Shown: piece by piece, positions 1-9,190 of the stretch
Numbering within the stretch: the stretch's first letter is position 1
How the letters are laid out: each line of letters begins with the position of its first letter
DNA from: Micromonospora sp. MA102
GTDB lineage: Bacteria > Actinomycetota > Actinomycetes > Mycobacteriales > Micromonosporaceae
Direction of reading: 5' to 3'
Assembly: GCF_025460765.1 (NCBI RefSeq)
Contig: NZ_JAMWEG010000022.1
Span: 44,945-108,944 of the forward strand
Length of the DNA: 64,000 nt
Position numbers and translations under genes: made by a program
Notes under the pieces: model-generated
What the model was told of the DNA's origin: nothing
What the model saw: only the letters and a program-made list of their open reading frames with translations
Database searches by the model: none

Positions 1-1
1 C

Positions 2-1165
2 GGAACCGACGACGGCAGCCAGCTCACGCTCTGGACGCGAGCCCCCCTGGAAAAGCAGGCCAAGCTTCTGGTCGAGGCCTACAACAAGAGCCACAAGAAC
101 CAGGTCACCCTCACCGTCGTCCCCAACGACGACTACGTCGCCAAGGTGGGGGCCGCAGCCGGGTCGAAGGGCCTGCCGGACCTGTTCGCCGCCGACATCG
201 TCTACGTGCCGAACTGGGTGAAGCAGGGCCTGTTCCGCGACATCAGCGCCAACGTCGACGGGCTGAGCTTCAAGGACTCGATCAACAAGGGTCACCTCGG
301 CGCCGGCACCGTCGACGGCAAGGAACACGTCCTGCCGTTCGTGCTGGACCTGTCGATGCTCTTCTGGAACAAGGCGCTGTTCACCGAAGCCGGGCTCGAC
401 CCGGAGAAGGCGCCCGCCACCCTGGAGGAGTACGCGGCCGCCGCAAAGAAGATCCAGGCCCTGGGCAAGAAGGACGTGTACGGCACCGCGACCGGACTCA
501 ACTGCGGCGGGTGTCTCGTCTTCACCTGGTTCCCCAGCGTCTGGGCCGCCGGCGGCCAGGTGATGAACGGCGACGGCACGCAGGCCAACTACACCAGCGA
601 CCAGAGCAAGAAGATCTTCGACACCTGGCGCGACCTCTGGAAGTCCGGCGCCGTTCTGCCCTCGTCGAAGGACGAGACCGGCGCCACCTGGACCGCGGGG
701 TTCACCGAGGGCAAGGTCGGCCTGATGTTCTACCCGGCCACGCTGCTGTCGTCGACCAAGTTCGACGTCGGCGTCGCCGGCATTCCGGGACCCGGCGGCG
801 GGGCGTCCACGTTCGTCGGCGGTGACGGCATCGGCATCTCCAAGGACTCCAAGAAGGCCGCACAGGCCTGGAGTTTCCTCAACTGGATGATGTCCGAGGA
901 GGCCCAGGTCGAGGTCCTGGCCAAGGACAACGACGTGGTCTCCCGCGGCGACCTGGCCAGCAACAAGTACGCCGTCAAGGACCCGCGGCTGGTGACCATC
1001 AACGAGGTGGCCGGCAAGGGGCAGACGCCCGTCGCGTTGAACTTCCAGCAGGCGTACAACGCCGCGAACAGCCCGTGGCTCAGCCTGGTCCGCGACGCCG
1101 TCCTCGGCGAGGGAACCAAGCTGCAGTCGAACAACGAGCAGATCACCTCGGTGCTGTCCCAGTAG
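2..1165 (+). CDS. Sugar ABC transporter solute-binding protein (5' partial)
   Basis: Family 1 extracellular solute-binding protein that should capture an oligosaccharide outside the membrane and hand it to the two permeases downstream. The reading frame is open from base 2, upstream of the first ATG at 146, so the gene enters the window incomplete and its signal peptide is not visible; 387 residues can be read. The segments LTLWTRAPLEKQAKLLVEAYN near the edge and WSFLNWMMSEEAQ near the end are typical of this class. The adjacent GH127 enzyme and araBDA suggest an arabinose-containing oligosaccharide as ligand (inference). Confidence 0.9.
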   Translation, partial: GTDDGSQLTLWTRAPLEKQAKLLVEAYNKSHKNQVTLTVVPNDDYVAKVGAAAGSKGLPDLFAADIVYVPNWVKQGLFRDISANVDGLSFKDSINKGHLGAGTVDGKEHVLPFVLDLSMLFWNKALFTEAGLDPEKAPATLEEYAAAAKKIQALGKKDVYGTATGLNCGGCLVFTWFPSVWAAGGQVMNGDGTQANYTSDQSKKIFDTWRDLWKSGAVLPSSKDETGATWTAGFTEGKVGLMFYPATLLSSTKFDVGVAGIPGPGGGASTFVGGDGIGISKDSKKAAQAWSFLNWMMSEEAQVEVLAKDNDVVSRGDLASNKYAVKDPRLVTINEVAGKGQTPVALNFQQAYNAANSPWLSLVRDAVLGEGTKLQSNNEQITSVLSQ

Positions 1166-1262
1166 TCCACCGCCCTGGTGCCGGACTCGGTCGTCGAGCG
1201 ACCGGGTCCGGCAGCGGTGACCCACTCCCCCGCGCTGTGCACGTCTACTGAAGGGCCGTGCC

Positions 1263-2192
1263 GTGAATATGTCCTTGATGTCCGGCCGAGCCAGACGCTC
1301 CCGCCGACGCTCGAACGCGGTATCACCCGCGCGCCGCGGTGAGGCGGTCAAGGGGTGGCTCTACGTCTCGCCCACCGCGGTGTTCGTAGCGATCCTGTTC
1401 ATCCTGCCGCTGCTGCTGGTGGTCAAGATGTCGCTCTCGCGCTGGCCGCTGCTCAGCGGCGACCAGGGCGTCAACGCCCCGGACAACTACAGCAAGGTTC
1501 TCGACAACCGCTTCTTCGCCGACTCGGTCGTCTTCACGGTCAAGTACACGGTCGTGGCCACCGTCCTGCTCATCGGTCTCGGCCTGGGACTGGCCCTGCT
1601 GGTACAGGAATCCACCCGCTGGAAGGGCCTGCTGCGGGCGTCGTTCCTCATCCCCAGCGCTCTCGGGCTCGCCTCGGCGTCCCTGCTGTTCTACGTCCTG
1701 TATTCGCCGATCGCCGGTCCCGCCGCGGATCTCATGACCAAGCTGGGCTGGACGTTTCTCGGCAGCCCCAACGCCGCCCTGTTCTCCACGGTGTTCCTCA
1801 TCGTCTGGCGCTTCGCCGGCTTCTACATGCTCCTCATGCTGGTCGGCCTGCAGGGCATCCCCAGCGAGATCTTCGAGGCGGCGCGGATCGACGGCGCGTC
1901 CCGCTGGCAGACCTTCCGCCGGATCACCCTTCCGCTGCTGCGGCCGACGCTGGCGCTGACCACGATCATGTGCGTCACCGGCTCCCTGCTGGCCTTCGAG
2001 CAGTTCTACATCCTCACCAAGGGCGGCCCGGACAACAGCACCATCACCGTCGTCCAACTCATCTACACGATGGCCTTCCAGGGGCAGAACGACCTGGGAG
2101 TGGCCGCAGCGCTGTCGGTCATCGCCCTCATCGCCCTGGTCGTCATCAACGCCGTGCAGCTACGGGCCTTCCACAACCCGGATGGGAAGTGA
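1263..2192 (+). CDS. Sugar ABC transporter permease (MalF/UgpA type)
   Basis: Inner-membrane permease of a CUT1-type importer, 309 residues from a GTG start. About six hydrophobic segments follow an Arg-rich N-terminus. The cytoplasmic loop that docks the ATPase (EAARIDGAS, about residue 205) is intact. It lies 97 bp after the binding-protein gene and overlaps or abuts the next permease. No ATP-binding gene is present in the cluster, which is common in actinobacteria, where a shared MsiK-type ATPase energises several such importers (family knowledge). Confidence 0.92.
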   Translation: MNMSLMSGRARRSRRRSNAVSPARRGEAVKGWLYVSPTAVFVAILFILPLLLVVKMSLSRWPLLSGDQGVNAPDNYSKVLDNRFFADSVVFTVKYTVVATVLLIGLGLGLALLVQESTRWKGLLRASFLIPSALGLASASLLFYVLYSPIAGPAADLMTKLGWTFLGSPNAALFSTVFLIVWRFAGFYMLLMLVGLQGIPSEIFEAARIDGASRWQTFRRITLPLLRPTLALTTIMCVTGSLLAFEQFYILTKGGPDNSTITVVQLIYTMAFQGQNDLGVAAALSVIALIALVVINAVQLRAFHNPDGK

Positions 2193-2199
2193 GAGCGAC

Positions 2200-3168
2200 A
2201 TGAGCACCCATGCACCAACGCCGGCCAGCGCTCACACCGCAACAGACCCGGGTACGCGCCGGCCCGACCGTTCCCCGGCAGGCGGTGGCACCGCCGTCAG
2301 GACGGCGACCCGCCGTCGCCGCCCCGGGCGCCGTCCCCGCACGACGAGCATCGCTGGCCTGGTCCTCCGCACGCCGTACTGGATCTTCACCGGGGGCCTG
2401 GCCGTCATTTTCCTGTTCCCGCTGGCCTGGACGGCGATTGCCTCCGTATCGCCGCACGCCGGCACCAACCAGACCGACGGGTGGGGCCTGGGCAACTACC
2501 GCACGCTGACCCACTACCAGGCTGGCATCTGGCAGTACCTCGCCAACTCGGCGTTCGTCTCCCTGAGCACGGTCTTCCTCACCCTGGCGATCTCCCTGCT
2601 GGGCGGATACGCGTTCGCACGGTTCAGCTTCCCCGGCAAGAACCTCCTGTTCCTGACCACCCTGGCGATCCTCATGGTCCCCTACGCGACCATGCTGATC
2701 CCGCTCTACGTCCTGCTGAACCAGCTCAGCCTGCAGAACTCGCTCATCGGCGTAGCCCTGGTCCTGACGATGTTCCAGCTGCCCTTCTCCATCTTCATGA
2801 TGCGGATCTCGTTCGAGGCCATCCCGCGCGAACTGGACGAGGCGGCCCTCGTCGACGGCTGCTCGTCCTGGGCCGCGCTGTGGCGGGTGCTGCTGCCGGC
2901 GGTCAAGCCCGGTCTGATCACCGTCGGCCTCTTCGCCTTCCTCACGGCGTGGAACGACTTCATGGCCCCGCTGATTCTGATCAACGACTCGAACAAGTTC
3001 ACGCTCCCGCTGGCCGTGTCCAACCTGCGCGTCCAGGTACAGGGAGTCATCGACTACGGCGCCACGGAGGCCGGGGTCGTGGTGCTGGCCCTGCCCTGCA
3101 TCGTCCTGTTCCTCCTCCTGCAACGCCACTACGTCCGCGGCTTCATGTCCGGCGCCTTCAAAGGATGA
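2200..3168 (+). CDS. Sugar ABC transporter permease (MalG type)
   Basis: Second permease half, 322 residues with six predicted membrane spans and an Arg/Pro-rich cytoplasmic N-terminus. The EAA loop reads LDEAALVDGCSSW. I chose the ATG at 2200, just after the upstream stop and preceded by GGGAAG; an in-frame ATG at 2182 would overlap the upstream gene by 11 bp and add six residues. It pairs with the preceding permease. Its stop overlaps the start of the glycosidase, so the genes are probably translationally coupled. Confidence 0.92.
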   Translation: MSTHAPTPASAHTATDPGTRRPDRSPAGGGTAVRTATRRRRPGRRPRTTSIAGLVLRTPYWIFTGGLAVIFLFPLAWTAIASVSPHAGTNQTDGWGLGNYRTLTHYQAGIWQYLANSAFVSLSTVFLTLAISLLGGYAFARFSFPGKNLLFLTTLAILMVPYATMLIPLYVLLNQLSLQNSLIGVALVLTMFQLPFSIFMMRISFEAIPRELDEAALVDGCSSWAALWRVLLPAVKPGLITVGLFAFLTAWNDFMAPLILINDSNKFTLPLAVSNLRVQVQGVIDYGATEAGVVVLALPCIVLFLLLQRHYVRGFMSGAFKG

Positions 3169-5189
3169 ACCCCACGATGACGATCACAGATCCAACGACC
3201 GGCCGCCGTCGGACCGGGTTCGTCCCCGCCGCCCCCAGGACCGGGCGGCTGCGCCCGCTCGGCCTGGACGAGGTCCGCATCACCGGGGGTTTCTGGGCCA
3301 GGCGCCAGTCGGTCAACGGCGAGCGCACCCTGGCGCACATCGGTCACTGGCTCGAGCGGGAGGGCTGGATCAGGAACTTCGAGCTCGCCGCCGCCGGCTC
3401 CCTGCCCGACGGCCGGCGCGGGCGCGAGTTCGCCGACTCGGAGATCTACAAGTACCTCGAGGCGCTGGCCTGGGAGATCGGCCGTACCGGTGACGACACG
3501 CTGGAGGCCGCCTTCCGGGACGTGGTCGGCCGGATCGCCCCGGCGCAGGAACCCGACGGGTACCTCAACACCAACTTCGGGCGGCCCGGGCAGGCACCAC
3601 GGTGGTCCGACCTCGAGTGGGGCCACGAGCTGTACTGCCTCGGCCATTTGTTCCAGGCCGCGGTGGCCCGAGCCCGCACGCGACCGGACGCCGGCGACGA
3701 CCTGCTGGCCATCGCCCGCCGCGCCGCCAACCTGGTCTGCGAGGTCTTCGGCGACGAGGGCATCCAGAGCGTGTGCGGACATCCCGAGATCGAGGTCGGG
3801 CTCGCGGAGCTGGCGCGCGTCACCAGAGAGCAGCGTTTCCTGCGCCAGGCCGAGCTGTTCGTCGCCCGGCGCGGCACCGGCTCGCTGCGTCCGATCGAGT
3901 GGGGCCAGCAGTACTTCCAGGACGACATCCCGGTGCGCCAGGCCGAGGTGCTGCGCGGCCACGCCGTCCGGGCCAACTACCTGGCGGCCGGCGCGGTCGA
4001 CGTCGCCGTCGACACCGGCGACGACGAGCTTCTCTCCGCCCTGGCCACCCAGTGGGACAACACGGTGGCCCGGCGTACCTACCTCACCGGCGGCCAGGGC
4101 TCCCACCATCAGGACGAAGCCTTCGGTGAGGACTGGGTGCTCCCGCCGGACCGGGCCTACTCGGAGACCTGCGCGAGCATCGCCTCGATCATGTTCAGCT
4201 GGCGCCTGCTGTTGGCCTGCGGCGAAACGCGCTACGGCGACCTTATCGAGCGGACGCTCTACAACGTGGTCGCCACGTCGCCCTCCGCGTCCGGGACCGC
4301 GTTCTACTACGCCAACACCCTGCACCAGCGCAGTCCTGGGGCCGTACCGGACCCGGACACGGTTTCACTGCGCGCCGAATCCTCCCTACGGGCGCCCTGG
4401 TTCTCGGTCTCCTGCTGCCCGCCCAACGTCGCGCGCACTCTCGCCAGTCTCGACGCGCTGGTCGCCACCGCGGACGCACAGGGCGTCCAGATCCACCAGT
4501 TTGCCAGCTGCAGCATCCGGACCCGGTTGGACAACGGGGAGTCCGTCGCCCTCGACGTGCAGACCGACTACCCCCGTTCGGGGTCGGTTCGCCTCACCGC
4601 CACCCGGGACGCCGCTGACCCGTGGACCCTCTCGATCCGGGTGCCGCAGTGGGCCGGTGGGGCCCGGCTGACGGTGACCACGGCAGCCGGTGGAGTCAGC
4701 ACCACAGACGCCGAGCCCGGGTGGGTGACCGCGCGTCGCTCCTTCCACGCCGGCGACGTGGTCGAGCTGGTTCTGCCGATGCGACCGCGCCTGACCCACC
4801 CCGATCCCCGCATCGACGCGGTGCGCGGCCAGGTCGCCGTCGAACGGGGGCCCGAGGTCTACTGCCTCGAGTCCATCGACCTGGAGGTCGTCAGCAGCGG
4901 AGAAGTCACCGACGTCGCGGACGTCCGGATCGACGCCGGAGCCGGCCTCGACGACCACGACGGCCGACCACGGGTACGTCTCGTAGCGGCGGCACCGGAA
5001 CCCGGGCCCGATCTCCCCTGGCCCTACGCCGAGCACTCGCTGGAGCCCGTGCCCTCGAGGTCGTTCGACGTCCCGCTGATCCCGTACCACGACTGGGCCG
5101 AGCGGGGCCCGTCCACCATGCGCGTGTGGCTGCCCGTGGCCGCACCGTCGGGCCTCGACACCCCCGACCCGGGCTCGGAGGAGTCATGA
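3165..5189 (+). CDS. GH127-family beta-L-arabinofuranosidase
   Basis: Probable glycoside hydrolase family 127 enzyme (DUF1680) that releases L-arabinofuranose from beta-linked arabino-oligosaccharides. 674 residues with no signal peptide, so it should act in the cytoplasm on imported sugar. The family's Zn-thiolate site is visible: Glu334-x-Cys336 and the adjacent Cys417-Cys418 in FSVSCCPPN, matching the Glu/Cys/CysCys pattern of Bifidobacterium HypBA1. The ATG at 3165 overlaps the permease stop (ATGA). Position between transporter and araBDA fits a path from oligosaccharide to pentose phosphate. Related GH146/GH142-type activities cannot be excluded from sequence alone. Confidence 0.87.
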   Translation: MNPTMTITDPTTGRRRTGFVPAAPRTGRLRPLGLDEVRITGGFWARRQSVNGERTLAHIGHWLEREGWIRNFELAAAGSLPDGRRGREFADSEIYKYLEALAWEIGRTGDDTLEAAFRDVVGRIAPAQEPDGYLNTNFGRPGQAPRWSDLEWGHELYCLGHLFQAAVARARTRPDAGDDLLAIARRAANLVCEVFGDEGIQSVCGHPEIEVGLAELARVTREQRFLRQAELFVARRGTGSLRPIEWGQQYFQDDIPVRQAEVLRGHAVRANYLAAGAVDVAVDTGDDELLSALATQWDNTVARRTYLTGGQGSHHQDEAFGEDWVLPPDRAYSETCASIASIMFSWRLLLACGETRYGDLIERTLYNVVATSPSASGTAFYYANTLHQRSPGAVPDPDTVSLRAESSLRAPWFSVSCCPPNVARTLASLDALVATADAQGVQIHQFASCSIRTRLDNGESVALDVQTDYPRSGSVRLTATRDAADPWTLSIRVPQWAGGARLTVTTAAGGVSTTDAEPGWVTARRSFHAGDVVELVLPMRPRLTHPDPRIDAVRGQVAVERGPEVYCLESIDLEVVSSGEVTDVADVRIDAGAGLDDHDGRPRVRLVAAAPEPGPDLPWPYAEHSLEPVPSRSFDVPLIPYHDWAERGPSTMRVWLPVAAPSGLDTPDPGSEES

Positions 5190-6850
5190 CAGCACCTACC
5201 GGCACCTACACGGTGGGCGTGGACTTCGGCACGCTGTCCGGTCGCGCGGTGGTGGTGCGCGTGTCCGACGGTGCGGAGCTGGGCTCGGCGGTGTGCGAGT
5301 ACCCACACGGCGTGGTGGACACGGTGCTGCCGGGCACGGGTGACAAGCTGCCGCCGGAGTGGGCGCTGCAGGTGCCGGCCGACTACCTGCACGTGCTGCG
5401 GACCGCGGTCCCACAGGCGGTGCGCGCCGCGGGCGTGGACCCGGCCGGCGTCATCGGGATCGCGACTGACTTCACGGCGTGCACGATGGTCCCGACTTTC
5501 GCGGACGGGACCCCGTTGTGCGAGACGGCGGAGTTCGCCGCGAACCCGCACGCGTACGTCAAGCTGTGGCGGCACCACGCGGCGCAGGGCCAGGCGGACC
5601 GGATCAACGCCCTCGCCGCCGGGCGCGGGGAGCCGTGGCTGGCCCGTTACGGCGGTTTCATCTCCTCGGAGTGGGAGTTCGCCAAGGGCCTTCAGATCCT
5701 CGAGGAAGCCCTCGAGGTGTACAGCGCGATGGACCGGTTCGTCGAAGCCGCGGACTGGATCGTGTGGCAACTGTGCGGCAGGTACGTCCGCAACGCGTGC
5801 ACGGCCGGCTACAAGGGGATCTACCAGGACGGGTCGTACCCGTCCCGGGAGTTCCTCGCCGCGCTCAACCCGGACTTCGCCGGGTTCGTGGCGGAGAAGA
5901 TCGCCCAGCCGATCGGCCAGCTCGGCGAGGCGGCCGGTCGGCTGACCGCCGAGGCCGCGGCGTGGACGGGGCTGCCGGAGGGCATCGCGGTGGCGGTGGG
6001 CAACGTCGACGCCCACGTCTCCGCTCCCGCCGCGCAGGCGGTGGAGCCGGGCCAGATGGTCGCGATCATGGGCACCTCGACGTGCCACGTGGTGAGCGGA
6101 GCCGTGCTGCGCGAGATCCCGGGCATGTGCGGTGTCGTGGACGGCGGGATCGTCCCCGGCCTGTGGGGCTACGAGGCGGGTCAGTCGGGTGTCGGCGACA
6201 TCTTCGGGTGGTTCGTCCGGACCGGCGTGCCGCCGGAGTACCACGCCGCGGCCCAGGAGCAGGGCATCTCGGTACACGAGCACCTCACCGACCTCGCCGC
6301 GAAGCAGGCGATCGGCGAGCACGGGCTCATGGCCCTCGACTGGCACAGTGGCAACCGGTCGGTGCTCGTCGACCACGAGCTCTCCGGCCTCGTCGTCGGC
6401 CAGACCCTCGCCACCCGCCCCGAGGACACCTACCGGGCGCTCCTGGAGGCCACGGCGTTCGGCGCCCGCACCATCGTCGAGGCGTTCCGCGACGCGGGCG
6501 TACCCGTGGAGGAGTTCATCGTCGCCGGCGGCCTGCTCCGGAACCCGTTGCTCATGCAGATCTACGCCGACGTGCTCGGCATGCCCCTGTCGGTCGTGAC
6601 CTCCGAGCAGGGCCCGGCGCTCGGGTCGGCGATCCACGCCGCGGTCGCCGCGGGCGCCTACCCCGACATCCGCGACGCGGCGGCCGCCATGGGCGGCCGC
6701 GAGGTGGGCGCCTACCGGCCGGTGGCCGAGAACTCAGCCGCCTACGACGGGCTCTACGCCGAGTACCGCGCGCTGCACGACCACTTCGGACGGGGCGGCA
6801 CCGACGTCATGCGGCGGCTCAAGGCGATCCGCAGGAGGGCCCTCCGGTGA
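5186..6850 (+). CDS. araB: Ribulokinase
   Basis: FGGY-family kinase that phosphorylates L-ribulose to L-ribulose-5-phosphate. 554 residues, close to the usual AraB length. The N-terminal phosphate-binding segment GVDFGTLSGRAVVV and the C-terminal GGLLRNPLLMQIYADVLG segment are typical. The ATG at 5186 overlaps the glycosidase stop by 4 bp, and the gene end overlaps the GTG of araD. Immediate linkage to araD and araA makes the assignment secure within the FGGY family. Confidence 0.95.
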   Translation: MTAPTGTYTVGVDFGTLSGRAVVVRVSDGAELGSAVCEYPHGVVDTVLPGTGDKLPPEWALQVPADYLHVLRTAVPQAVRAAGVDPAGVIGIATDFTACTMVPTFADGTPLCETAEFAANPHAYVKLWRHHAAQGQADRINALAAGRGEPWLARYGGFISSEWEFAKGLQILEEALEVYSAMDRFVEAADWIVWQLCGRYVRNACTAGYKGIYQDGSYPSREFLAALNPDFAGFVAEKIAQPIGQLGEAAGRLTAEAAAWTGLPEGIAVAVGNVDAHVSAPAAQAVEPGQMVAIMGTSTCHVVSGAVLREIPGMCGVVDGGIVPGLWGYEAGQSGVGDIFGWFVRTGVPPEYHAAAQEQGISVHEHLTDLAAKQAIGEHGLMALDWHSGNRSVLVDHELSGLVVGQTLATRPEDTYRALLEATAFGARTIVEAFRDAGVPVEEFIVAGGLLRNPLLMQIYADVLGMPLSVVTSEQGPALGSAIHAAVAAGAYPDIRDAAAAMGGREVGAYRPVAENSAAYDGLYAEYRALHDHFGRGGTDVMRRLKAIRRRALR

Positions 6851-7545
6851 CCACCACCACGACCGCACAGGTGCGGCACGCCATCGAGGTGCTGCGCGAG
6901 GAGCTGGTCCGGCTGCACGCCGAGCTGACCCGCAACGAGCTGGTGATCTGGACCGCGGGCAACGTCTCGGCCCGGGTGCCCGACACCGACCTGATGGTGA
7001 TCAAGCCGTCAGGTGTCTCCTACGACGAACTGTCGGCCGAGACGATGGTCGTCACCGACCTCCAGGGACGTCTGGTGCACGGCGAGCACCAACCGTCATC
7101 CGACACCGCGGCACACGCCTACGTCTACCGGCACCTGCCCGAGGTGGGTGGCGTGGTGCACACCCACTCGACCTACGCCACCGCGTGGTGCGCGCGCCGG
7201 GAGCCCATCCCGTGCGTGCTCACCATGGTTGCCGACGAGTTCGGCGGTGACATACCGGTCGGGCCGTTCGCCCTCATCGGCGACGACTCGATCGGCCACG
7301 GAATCGTCGAGACCCTCCGCCACAGCCGCTCGCGGGCCGTGCTCATGGGCGGGCACGGCCCGTTCACCATCGGTGCGACTCCGCGCGACGCGGTGAAGGT
7401 GGCCGTGATGCTCGAGGACGTCGCCCGCACCGTCCACATCGCCCAGCAGCTCGGCGTCACGCCGCGACTCGCCCCCGCCGCGATCGACATCCTCTACGAC
7501 CGCTATCAGAACGTCTACGGACAGAAGGGAAACGCCGTCCCATGA
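6847..7545 (+). CDS. araD: L-ribulose-5-phosphate 4-epimerase
   Basis: Class II aldolase/epimerase fold protein, 232 residues, converting L-ribulose-5-phosphate to D-xylulose-5-phosphate, the exit of the arabinose pathway. It shows the GNVSAR phosphate-binding loop and the zinc-ligand segment HTHSTYATAW. The GTG at 6847 is preferred: it overlaps the araB stop (GTGA) and a strong AGGAGGG lies about 10 bp upstream, whereas the open frame itself extends far upstream. Its stop overlaps the araA ATG. Confidence 0.94.
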   Translation: MTTTTTAQVRHAIEVLREELVRLHAELTRNELVIWTAGNVSARVPDTDLMVIKPSGVSYDELSAETMVVTDLQGRLVHGEHQPSSDTAAHAYVYRHLPEVGGVVHTHSTYATAWCARREPIPCVLTMVADEFGGDIPVGPFALIGDDSIGHGIVETLRHSRSRAVLMGGHGPFTIGATPRDAVKVAVMLEDVARTVHIAQQLGVTPRLAPAAIDILYDRYQNVYGQKGNAVP

Positions 7546-9041
7546 GCGCGCGCCCCCAGATCTGGTTCCTCACCGGCAGTCAGGGCCTCTACGGCGAGGA
7601 CGTCCTCGCCCAGGTCGCCCAGCAGTCGAAGGTGATCTCCGACGCCCTCGCGGCCAGCGAGGCGATCGTCGCCGACGTCGTCGCCAAACCGGTGCTCACC
7701 GACACCGACGCGATCCGCCGGGTCATGCTCGACGCCAGCAGCGACGACGCGTGCGCCGGGGTCATCGCCTGGATGCACACCTTCTCCCCCGCGAAAATGT
7801 GGATCTCCGGTCTCGAGCGCCTGCAGAAGCCGCTGCTGCACCTGCACACCCAGGCGAACCGCGACCTGCCCTGGCGCACGATCGACATGGACTTCATGAA
7901 CCTGAACCAGGCCGCACACGGCGACCGCGAGTTCGGCTACATCCAGTCCCGCCTCGGTGTCGTGCGCAAGACGGTGGCCGGCCACGTCTCAGATCCCGAT
8001 ACCGTTGCCGCCGTCGCAGTCTGGGCACGCGCGGCGGTCGGGCTCGCCGAGGTGCGCGGCCTGCGGCTGGTGCGTTTCGGCGACAACATGCGGGGCGTCG
8101 CGGTCACCGAGGGCGACAAGGTCGAGGCCGAGCGCCGCTTCGGCGTCTCGGTCAACACTCACGGGGTCAACGACCTCGTCGCCGTCGTCGAGGCCGTCAC
8201 CGACTCCCACGTCGACACCCTCGTCAAGGAGTACGACGAGCTGTACGACGTCAGTCCCGAGCTGCGGGCCGGTGGGGAGCGGCGCGAGTCGCTGCGCTAC
8301 GGCGCCCGGATCGAGCTGGCCCTGCGGCAGTTCCTCACCGAGGGCCGCTACGGGGCGTTCACCACCAACTTCGAGGACCTCGGAGGCCTGCGCCAGCTGC
8401 CCGGCCTCGCCGTTCAACGGCTTATGGCCGACGGTTACGGCTTCGGCGGTGAGGGCGACTGGAAAACGTCGGTCCTGCTGCGCACCCTGAAGGTGATGGC
8501 CGACGGCCTTCCCGGCGGCACCTCCTTCATGGAGGACTACACCTACCACCTCGAGCCCGGCCGTCAGCTCGTGCTCGGCGCACACATGCTCGAGGTCTGC
8601 CCGTCCATCGCCGCGGCCCGGCCCCGCCTCGAGATCCACCCGCTCGGTATCGGCGGCCGCGAGGACCCCGTCCGGCTCGTGTTCGACGCCGCCCCCCGCG
8701 ACGGCTTCGTCGTCGGCATGGCCGACATGGGCGACCGCTTCCGCCTCGTGGGCAACGCGATCGATCTCGTCCGGCCGCTCGAGGCACTTCCCGCGCTCCC
8801 CGTCGCCCGAGCGGTCTGGGCGCCCCGTCCGGACCTGCGCACCTCGACCACCTCCTGGCTCACCGCCGGAGGCCCCCACCACACCGTGCTCTCCACCGCG
8901 CTGACCCGTGAACACCTGGAGGACTTCGCCGAGATGGCGGGCGTCGAGCTCGCCTACATCGACGAGACCACCACGACGCGCGGCTTCACCCGCGAGCTGA
9001 GGTGGAACAACGCCTACCACCGGCTCGCGCAGGGTCTCTGA
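7542..9041 (+). CDS. araA: L-arabinose isomerase
   Basis: Mn-dependent isomerase converting L-arabinose to L-ribulose, 499 residues, full length for the family. WFLTGSQGLYGEDVLAQV at the N-terminus and the TNFEDLGGLRQLPGLAVQRL region are diagnostic. The ATG at 7542 overlaps araD by 4 bp (ATGA). It is the last gene of the arabinose operon; no obvious rho-independent terminator follows, and IS110-like debris begins about 40 bp downstream. Confidence 0.96.
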   Translation: MSARPQIWFLTGSQGLYGEDVLAQVAQQSKVISDALAASEAIVADVVAKPVLTDTDAIRRVMLDASSDDACAGVIAWMHTFSPAKMWISGLERLQKPLLHLHTQANRDLPWRTIDMDFMNLNQAAHGDREFGYIQSRLGVVRKTVAGHVSDPDTVAAVAVWARAAVGLAEVRGLRLVRFGDNMRGVAVTEGDKVEAERRFGVSVNTHGVNDLVAVVEAVTDSHVDTLVKEYDELYDVSPELRAGGERRESLRYGARIELALRQFLTEGRYGAFTTNFEDLGGLRQLPGLAVQRLMADGYGFGGEGDWKTSVLLRTLKVMADGLPGGTSFMEDYTYHLEPGRQLVLGAHMLEVCPSIAAARPRLEIHPLGIGGREDPVRLVFDAAPRDGFVVGMADMGDRFRLVGNAIDLVRPLEALPALPVARAVWAPRPDLRTSTTSWLTAGGPHHTVLSTALTREHLEDFAEMAGVELAYIDETTTTRGFTRELRWNNAYHRLAQGL

Positions 9042-9082
9042 TCCTGGCGGTCATGTGCGGCGCACGGTGAGCTGACACCAGC

Positions 9083-9190
9083 GCGCAGGCCTTCGCCGCG
9101 CTGATCGCCTCCACCTACTACGACCAGCAACGCCACCGCGGCACCGGCCACCACACCGCCCTGCGTCAGCTCGGCAACCGCCTCGATGCT
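9083..9190 (+). mobile_element. IS110-family transposase C-terminal remnant
   Basis: A short open stretch translates to about 35 residues (AALIASTYYDQQRHRGTGHH, then ALRQLGNRL) resembling the C-terminus of IS110/IS116-type transposases. No start or catalytic N-terminal domain is present, and it ends where the convergent DUF1275 gene begins. It marks an old insertion at the border of the arabinose operon. Family assignment rests on recall of the motif. Confidence 0.6.

Noticed and set aside
1166..1262. Possible terminator or regulator site between binding-protein and permease genes
   Set aside because: No stable hairpin or palindrome that stands out; likely a normal intercistronic gap.
3129..4325. 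Minus-strand open frame antisense to the GH127 gene
   Set aside because: No domain motif; shadow of a strongly supported gene.
5024..6637. Minus-strand open frame of over 500 codons antisense to araB
   Set aside because: His/Arg-rich shadow with no recognisable fold.
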